Below are positions 58,779 through 64,000 of a stretch of 64,000 bases of DNA, piece by piece. Source of the DNA: Pontiella desulfatans. Lineage in GTDB: Bacteria; Verrucomicrobiota; Kiritimatiellia; Kiritimatiellales; Pontiellaceae. The DNA lies in assembly GCF_900890425.1 (NCBI RefSeq), contig NZ_CAAHFG010000001.1:2418001-2482000 (forward strand). Reading direction: 5' to 3'. Position 1 is the stretch's first letter. Each line of letters opens with the position of its first letter. The notes below the pieces were generated by a model. That model made no database searches. It was not told the origin of the DNA and saw only the letters and a list, made by a program, of their open reading frames with translations. The position numbers and the translations under genes are program-made.

Positions 58779-60823
58779 TGCGGTTTCCCCGCACAGCATC
58801 TAACATCGAACACGGGAGCGCGGCATTCCGAAACAAAAGCCTGCACTATTCGATCGTTCTCATGCTGGCCGCGTCCGCGCAGGCGGACACGCTGGAGCAG
58901 AACCTTGCCCGGGGCTTCGTTAAGGGCTACAAGCAGAACGAAGCGCGGCTGGTCGCCATCGACGAGGAGCTTCATTCCCTGCCCCAACCCTATCTGCGGG
59001 AACCCACCGGAACCGGCGGGTTCCTTACCCACGAACAAAAATCCTCTACCAGCGAGGTGGTTCTGGCGTTTAGCTGGGAAAAACCGGTTGAGCTCGATGC
59101 CGTCGCCCTATTCCCCCTGCGCCTGTTCATGGACGAGGTCTACGGCGAAAACCTGTACTGGCCGGAGTCCATCACGATCGAGGCGGAAATCGACGGCCGG
59201 CAAAACCTCATTGCCCAGGGAACCGGAGGGCAGCCCCTCATCCGCCAGTCCCTTCCGGAGCTCATCGAATTCGCCCCGGTCTCCACCCGCAGGTTGACCA
59301 TCCGCTGCACCGACCTTCCGCAACATCCCCATGAAAAATGGCATGCCGCCGGGTTCGCCGAAATCTGCATCTTTTCGGGGGCCAACAACGTGGCCCCGCA
59401 GGCGAGTTGCAAGGCCTCGCACAGCCGGCAAGGCTACCATGTCCTGGCGCAGGAATTCCTGACCGATGCCCAAACCCCGCTGGGGCTCCCCGAATTAAGC
59501 AGCCACTCCAAAACCCATCCGTTCATCAAGAAGTTCGGATTCGGGCACAAGATTGTACCCGGATCCTATAAACTGACCTGCACCTACCCCCGGGAAATCC
59601 TGATCGACGCCGTACGGATCGACCCGGCCATCGAGCACTCCTACGGACAAAGCTTCCCGGTGCGCTTTACCATCGACCTGCTCGACGCCCAGGGGCAAGT
59701 CGTTCAATCGGACACCACCTACGAAACCTTCCCGATGCGCAAACCTGGCCTGAACCCTCATTTTTCCCGGTTCCCCGAGACAAAGGCCCAGGCGGTGCGG
59801 CTGACCGTCTACGAAGCATCGCAACCCATCCCCGAGGCCGCGCCGGCCATCGCGTTCAGCGAAATCTCGGCACAGCACAAGGGGGTGGAATCGGAACGCG
59901 CAACCCTCTTCGAAGAACGGTATCGCGGAAAAACGATCCGCCTCGTGACGGAAGACCCGACGGACACGAAGGCCAAACTGGCACTTTCTCCCGCCAACGA
60001 CGGGCTGACGCACTCGGGACAGGTTCTTCCGCTGCGTCAGTGGATCGAAGGACTCGTCCGCCGCCAGCAGCTGATGGAAGAGCAGATGATCCTGCGGCAG
60101 CAACAGGGAAAAACCGTGTCGGATATCGCCAAAACGCTCATCTATGGAAGCCTCACCCTGCTGCTGCTGGTGATCGGAAGCGCGGCATTTCTCATCGTTC
60201 GCAACCGCATCCGCATGCGCGGGGAAATCCGATCCACCCGGGCAAGAATCGCCAGCGACCTGCACGACGACGTCGGCAGCAACCTCGGCACCATCATCCT
60301 TCATGTCGAAAAACTGGAGGAACAGATTAACACGGCCCCGGAACGGAAACGGCTGAAAGCCATCTACCGGCTCACCCGCGAAAGCGTCTTCGGCCTGAGG
60401 GAGGTGCTCAGCACCACGGCACCGGAAGTCGGACGCACGCAGAACCTCGTCGCCTACATGGATGAACTCGCGGGCCTCGTCCTGGGAAAAACCGACTACA
60501 CCTTCGCGTCCGGCCCCGCCATCGGCGAAGCCCTGCTGGAGCAAACGTTGCGCAAGGGCATCCTGCTCTTCTACAAGGAAGCGCTCTACAACGCCAAACG
60601 GCACTCGGCGTGCAGCCAGGTCGAGATTTCCATTCGGCTCCGCGACGGGAACATTATTCTCCGGATCAAGGACAACGGCAAAGGCATCGACCAAGACGCG
60701 CTGAAGCAGCCCCGCACCCTGCGCACGCTCAAGCAGCGCGCCGACTGGCTCCATGCCCACCTGGAAATCGAATCAGCCCCCGGCGCCGGAACCCAGCTCA
60801 TCCTCTCCATTCCCCAGGAATAA
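58778..60823 (+). CDS. Sensor histidine kinase with carbohydrate-binding-like periplasmic half
   Basis: 681 residues. After a signal/anchor segment (about 20-37), the extracytoplasmic part (about 38-450) looks like two discoidin (F5/8 type C)-like beta-sandwiches: one with VVLAFSWEKPVELDAVALFP, YWPESITIEAEIDG and RRLTIRCTDLP, another with YPREILIDAVRIDPA and VRFTIDLLDAQGQVV. One transmembrane helix (about 454-475) precedes the HisKA_3 box, RARIASDLHDDVGSNLG, with the phospho-accepting His at about 496. The ATPase domain has the N box EALYNAKRHS and the G box DNGKGID. There is no PAS or HAMP domain. Direct sensing of an oligosaccharide in the periplasm is inferred from the sensor type and neighbourhood. 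The partner regulator is immediately upstream. Confidence 0.92.
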   Translation: MRFPRTASNIEHGSAAFRNKSLHYSIVLMLAASAQADTLEQNLARGFVKGYKQNEARLVAIDEELHSLPQPYLREPTGTGGFLTHEQKSSTSEVVLAFSWEKPVELDAVALFPLRLFMDEVYGENLYWPESITIEAEIDGRQNLIAQGTGGQPLIRQSLPELIEFAPVSTRRLTIRCTDLPQHPHEKWHAAGFAEICIFSGANNVAPQASCKASHSRQGYHVLAQEFLTDAQTPLGLPELSSHSKTHPFIKKFGFGHKIVPGSYKLTCTYPREILIDAVRIDPAIEHSYGQSFPVRFTIDLLDAQGQVVQSDTTYETFPMRKPGLNPHFSRFPETKAQAVRLTVYEASQPIPEAAPAIAFSEISAQHKGVESERATLFEERYRGKTIRLVTEDPTDTKAKLALSPANDGLTHSGQVLPLRQWIEGLVRRQQLMEEQMILRQQQGKTVSDIAKTLIYGSLTLLLLVIGSAAFLIVRNRIRMRGEIRSTRARIASDLHDDVGSNLGTIILHVEKLEEQINTAPERKRLKAIYRLTRESVFGLREVLSTTAPEVGRTQNLVAYMDELAGLVLGKTDYTFASGPAIGEALLEQTLRKGILLFYKEALYNAKRHSACSQVEISIRLRDGNIILRIKDNGKGIDQDALKQPRTLRTLKQRADWLHAHLEIESAPGAGTQLILSIPQE

Positions 60824-60853
60824 CCCCCGTCGGCTCAATCCAGACCTCCGTCC

Positions 60854-62224
60854 TTATAGCGAATAATACTGCTCCCAGCCCTTGCGCGGCGGCGCACCCA
60901 CCAACAGTTCGTTGGCGATGCGGCTATTGGTGAACCGGTTGGCCTGGCGGTCGAACTCCAACGTGCCGCCCAGCCGCTGCGAGATGCAGCCCAGCGAAAG
61001 CAGCTGCGAGAGGAGGCCCGAAACCGCGAACGGCGTACGCGTCTCCTCCTGCCCTTTGCAGGCCAGGATGAAGTTTTCGAAATGGTCGGAGTTTTTCCCG
61101 AAGTCGCGCGGCAGGGCCCCTTGCTTCAACAGTTCACGCATCTTTTCATAGGGAATGATCTGCAGTGGATGCTCGTGGGCCGTCCCATGGAAAACATGTT
61201 CCTTGGAATAGATAAACTTGCCGGGCGTATTCCGGTCCAGCTCCTTGCCGCCCCACTCTTCCGGCAGCGGCGGCAGGTTTTCCTGCCCGTCGTACCAGTC
61301 GATATCCATGGCCGGCATATCGCCGCGCGCCGGGAACTGGAAGTTGATGGTCGAAGCCATCGGATAGATGAAGTTGTTTTGCCCTTCGAGGGTCTTGGCC
61401 GTCAGGCTTTCCGGCAAACCCAGGTTCAGGAAGCGCTGCATGGTGTCGAGCATGTGCGCGCCCCAGTCGCCGAAGCACCCCGTTCCGAAATCATACCAGC
61501 CGCGCCAGTTGCCGTAGTGCAGATCCTTGCTGAACTCGTGGTGTTCCGCCGTGCCGAGCCAGACATCCCAGTCCATGGTTTCGGGCACCTTCTCCCCGGT
61601 GCGGAATGCGTTCACAGCGCCCCACGGATGCCAGCGGCGCCATTTGTTCATATAGGCATCCACATGGGTGACATCCTTGATGATGCCCGCTTCCGTCCAG
61701 GCCTTGAACTGGAAATAGTTTGCACCGGAATGGCCATAGTTGCCCATCTGGGTGGCCACGCCATGGCGTTCGGCGGCAGCCATCATCAGTGCGATTTCAT
61801 TGAAGGTGCGCGCGAGCGGTTTTTCGCAATAGACATGCTTGCCCAGCGCCATGGCCGCCATGGTGATCGGGAAATGGGAATGGTCGGGGGTACAGACCAC
61901 GACGGCATCGATCTCGTTGCCCATTTTATCGAACATGACCCGGAAATCCTTGAACCGGGGCACGCCGGGGAATTCAGCCTCGGTCTTGGCCGTCCATTTG
62001 CTACCCATATCCACATCGCAAAGCGCCACCATGTTCACATCATCGATCTGCCTGAACGACCCGCTCAAGCTCTCGCCGCGGCCGCCCAGCCCGATGAACG
62101 CCAGGTTCACCTTTTCGTTCGCACCCACGAAGCTGGCCGTCTTTTTGGTGGCGCAGCCGGGAAGCAGTGCCATGGAAGTACCCGCCATCCCAATCTTGGA
62201 AAACTGTCTTCTTGAAACCTTCAT
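60854..62224 (-). CDS. Gfo/Idh/MocA-family oxidoreductase, Tat-exported lipoprotein-like
   Basis: 456 residues. The leader has a twin-arginine motif, SRRQFSK, a hydrophobic stretch and a lipobox-like LLPGC, so the protein is probably exported folded with its cofactor. The Rossmann domain starts VNLAFIGLGGRGES, and the family motif EKPLAR follows (CEKPLARTFNE), whose Lys binds cofactor and substrate. The C-terminal alpha/beta domain contains WHPWGAVNAFRTGE and GTGCFGDWGAHMLD. These enzymes oxidise, reduce or epimerise sugars, often with tightly bound NAD(P). It is transcribed towards the sensor kinase, ending 30 bp from it, and lies 66 bp downstream of the GH71/99-like gene, with a GGGCAGACGGCGTCTGCCC palindrome between them. 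Confidence 0.92.
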   Translation of the reverse strand: MKVSRRQFSKIGMAGTSMALLPGCATKKTASFVGANEKVNLAFIGLGGRGESLSGSFRQIDDVNMVALCDVDMGSKWTAKTEAEFPGVPRFKDFRVMFDKMGNEIDAVVVCTPDHSHFPITMAAMALGKHVYCEKPLARTFNEIALMMAAAERHGVATQMGNYGHSGANYFQFKAWTEAGIIKDVTHVDAYMNKWRRWHPWGAVNAFRTGEKVPETMDWDVWLGTAEHHEFSKDLHYGNWRGWYDFGTGCFGDWGAHMLDTMQRFLNLGLPESLTAKTLEGQNNFIYPMASTINFQFPARGDMPAMDIDWYDGQENLPPLPEEWGGKELDRNTPGKFIYSKEHVFHGTAHEHPLQIIPYEKMRELLKQGALPRDFGKNSDHFENFILACKGQEETRTPFAVSGLLSQLLSLGCISQRLGGTLEFDRQANRFTNSRIANELLVGAPPRKGWEQYYSL

Positions 62225-62290
62225 GGTTGATTCTCCTATTCCTACTTGTTTTCACATGGAGCCCGGGCAGACGGCGTCTGCCCCTCCACA

Positions 62291-63574
62291 TCAATCCGTC
62301 CCCACCGGCACCTGCCCGGTCGGTTCAATTTCATCGCGCATCAACTCGCCGGCCTTACCGGCCACCTTCAGGTAAAAATCGGAGGGCAACCCTTCCATGT
62401 CCAGGAACTTGCCCCCGTTCCCGGTTGGAGGGTTATCGGTGCATTTGAAGATGGCGGTGGCTTCATCCACCTCATCGAACATCGCGATGTAGAGCATGTC
62501 CGCGCCCGCCTGCTTGTTCGCCACCACCTGCTCCCAGAGAAACTGCCCCTTGAGCCGCGGAATATGGGCAATCGGTGTTTCCCCGTTTTGGAGGTTGTGC
62601 CAGCTGAACCCCGGGAAGACGACCGGCATGTAGTCCGTACCGTGTTGCTTCGCCCAGGCGATATCCTTGCTCCAATAGTGCTTGGCGTGGTGCGCCACGC
62701 CCGGCAGATCCCTAAAGCGCCCTACGCTCCACGGGCTGATCACATCGGCTTCCAGCAACATTTCATGGAGCTCCCCGCGCGGGGAGGCATCGCGATCCTG
62801 CGCCCGCCAACCGGTCGCGGTTCCCAGCATCACACTGCATCCGTCGGCCTTCAATTTCCGGATCAGTGTCCGGCATTCATCGAAGTCCGGCCGCCGCTTG
62901 ATCTGCCCATTGAACCCAACGCCCCAGACCGCCACCAGCGGTTTACCGTTGTGGTGCTGATAGGCGGGATCTTCGGTAATACGCATCTTGTCACGCAGCA
63001 GGCGCCAGTCGTCGAACACCTTAACGATGTCTTCGTCCGGAATCCCGGTGAGGTCATACATCACCACATAGGTGCGCCCATAGCGGTTCGCCCCCTCGCG
63101 CGCGCTCGAGAGCACCTTGTCCTTATGGTAGCGCACGTCGCCCTCCTTGATGCCATTGGCGAACCGCTGGACAAACGCGCCATCGATCCCATAGTCGCGC
63201 ATCCATTTGAAATGGCGCAACACGGTTTGGCGGTTATGCGAACTGAAGACCTTCGCCACGGAACCATCTTCATGCCTGAAGCCGGTATCGTACAGCTCGT
63301 CTTCGCCATACTCCGAAACATCGGGCCATGCATCCACCGTAACTTCGCCGGGCTTGAAGCCCCTGCGCCCCCAATGCACCCAGCCGAGTTTCGCCCCATC
63401 GCCCGGGCAGTTGAACCAGCCCTGGTAGCCGGTCATCACCTTGCCGCTCAGCGTACTCGGATCGGCACCGCGAACCGAGGCTCCGTCGTAGGGCTTCAAC
63501 ACCTCCTCCCTCGGTTCGGCAAAAGTCCCCGCCACCATGAAGCCGGCCAGCATAACGATTGTTTTAATCGACAT
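62291..63574 (-). CDS. GH71/GH99-like secreted glycosidase
   Basis: 427 residues with a signal peptide of about 19 residues (ending GTFAE). The body is a TIM-barrel type domain with TGYQGWFNCPGDGA, then GWVHWGR, a MRDYGIDGAFVQRF strand, YVVMYDLTG, FPGFSWHNLQNG and IAMFDEVDEATAIFKC, as in the GH71/99-like xylosidase/arabinosidase-annotated proteins of PVC and Bacteroidetes genomes. Catalytic acids are likely in the last two motifs. Specificity is unknown; GH99 members act on alpha-mannosides, but this branch is distant. Its signal, position beside the oxidoreductase and distance from the sulfatase operons suggest a separate two-gene unit. Confidence 0.85.
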   Translation of the reverse strand: MSIKTIVMLAGFMVAGTFAEPREEVLKPYDGASVRGADPSTLSGKVMTGYQGWFNCPGDGAKLGWVHWGRRGFKPGEVTVDAWPDVSEYGEDELYDTGFRHEDGSVAKVFSSHNRQTVLRHFKWMRDYGIDGAFVQRFANGIKEGDVRYHKDKVLSSAREGANRYGRTYVVMYDLTGIPDEDIVKVFDDWRLLRDKMRITEDPAYQHHNGKPLVAVWGVGFNGQIKRRPDFDECRTLIRKLKADGCSVMLGTATGWRAQDRDASPRGELHEMLLEADVISPWSVGRFRDLPGVAHHAKHYWSKDIAWAKQHGTDYMPVVFPGFSWHNLQNGETPIAHIPRLKGQFLWEQVVANKQAGADMLYIAMFDEVDEATAIFKCTDNPPTGNGGKFLDMEGLPSDFYLKVAGKAGELMRDEIEPTGQVPVGTD

Positions 63575-63876
63575 TGTACTTCCTGTTAAAAACCTATTTC
63601 CCCGAGGCCTGGGTTTCTTTCATGCCTGGAACCGACGTTACCGCATTGATCTTCGAATTAAACGTTTTTTCAGCAACATATTGGACACGCCCCGCCCATC
63701 CTTCTTTGTCTTGAATTCAGTGCGTTGCAAGCTTCTCGGGATACGCAGGTTGGGATTCGTGTATGTAGTGTATTTTGTGGTTCATTACCGTTTTAGGTTT
63801 AGCGGTTGCGGGCCGACGTCCCGTGTAGTCCATGAAAACCGCTCTGCACCTAGAGTTATTTTTGGAGAGGGGCATA
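63575..63876. other. Non-coding upstream region, no operator seen
   Basis: About 300 bases before the GH71/99-like gene. No copy of the operator-like palindrome, no riboswitch-like structure and no convincing gene were seen. It should contain the promoter of the gene at 62291-63574. Confidence 0.5.
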
Positions 63877-63879
63877 AGA

Positions 63880-63912
63880 AAACCCCCGCCAGCGTTAACT
63901 GAACGGGGGTTT
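63880..63912 (-). terminator. Rho-independent terminator of the tRNA gene
   Basis: On the minus strand AAACCCCCG, a 15-base loop and CGGGGGTTTTCTT, directly after the tRNA. Confidence 0.88.
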
Positions 63913-63916
63913 AAAA

Positions 63917-63992
63917 TGGTGGCTGTGAGTGGACTTGAACCACCGACAAGCGGATTATGATTCCGCTGCTCTGCCGACTGAGCTACACAGCC
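63917..63992 (-). tRNA. tRNA with CAU anticodon (tRNA-Met, or lysidine-type tRNA-Ile)
   Basis: A complete cloverleaf can be drawn on the minus strand. The acceptor stem is GGCTGTG/CACAGCC with A at position 73 and an encoded CCA. The D arm contains AGCTCAG..GGCAGAGC. The anticodon stem is GCGGA/TCCGC with loop ATCATAA, giving anticodon CAT. The T arm is GTGGTTCAAGTCCAC. The acceptor stem pairs fully, so it is not an initiator tRNA. Elongator Met and Ile(CAU, lysidine-modified) cannot be told apart with certainty. Confidence 0.93.
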
Positions 63993-64000
63993 TTTTGTTA

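Noticed and set aside
1-64000. CRISPR array or phage genes
   Set aside because: No regularly spaced direct repeats and no capsid, terminase, portal or integrase motifs were seen; the repeats present are inverted and dispersed.

Overview
The window is GC-rich chromosomal DNA from a marine polysaccharide degrader of the PVC group. Kiritimatiellota (Pontiella-like) fits best: eleven S1 sulfatases in 64 kb, PEP-CTERM proteins, very large secreted modular proteins, GH29 and GH117 enzymes, and the dispersed palindromic repeats common in these genomes. The species assignment is inference; no marker gene is present. The enzyme content points to a sulfated, fucose- and/or anhydrogalactose-containing algal glycan.

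Region by region. (1) 1-16472, minus strand: a tightly packed 11-gene catabolic operon with seven compact sulfatases (one fused to an SGNH esterase and one running off the left edge), a GH29 fucosidase, a GH117-like enzyme, a ThuA/LamG protein and a DUF6786-like lipoprotein. (2) 16473-17213: a decayed hybrid gene behind a conserved operator-like palindrome. (3) 17214-38257, minus strand: a second, modular tool set of large secreted sulfatases and a double-GH117 protein, interleaved with two near-identical cassettes of palindrome, large adhesin-like protein, 38-bp hairpin repeat, small PEP-CTERM protein and terminator. (4) 38414-45321: two large secreted c-type haem/beta-propeller proteins behind another copy of the palindrome. 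(5) 45322-51560: a repeat- and insertion-rich island holding an AT-rich MltR-like gene with integron-cassette-like flanks, an IS110-family element and two tandem IS1595-family elements sharing 8-bp TTTTAAAA duplications. (6) 51565-57858: another modular sulfatase and a non-catalytic paralogue, with the remnant of a third PEP-CTERM gene. (7) 58119-60823, plus strand: a NarL-type response regulator and a sensor kinase whose extracytoplasmic half looks like two carbohydrate-binding beta-sandwiches. (8) 60854-63574, minus strand: a Gfo/Idh/MocA oxidoreductase and a GH71/99-like protein, then a tRNA with CAU anticodon at the right edge.

How it fits together. An 18-bp palindrome, ATACCCTTTTCAGGGTAT or close variants, occurs five times. 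It lies 102-121 bp upstream of four large secreted-protein genes and, once, upstream of the decayed gene. One copy sits almost exactly midway between the response-regulator gene and a divergent surface-protein gene. Its 7-2-7 half-site layout suits a NarL-family regulator, so a glycan-sensing two-component system controlling a dispersed surface regulon is the main hypothesis here. The same N-terminal modules (called A, B, C and D below) recur on enzymes, on non-catalytic adhesin-like proteins and, for A and B, on the two small PEP-CTERM proteins. This suggests anchor proteins and enzymes that co-assemble at the surface. Several compact enzymes of the left operon have a module-bearing counterpart in the right cluster. 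All functions are read from sequence motifs alone.
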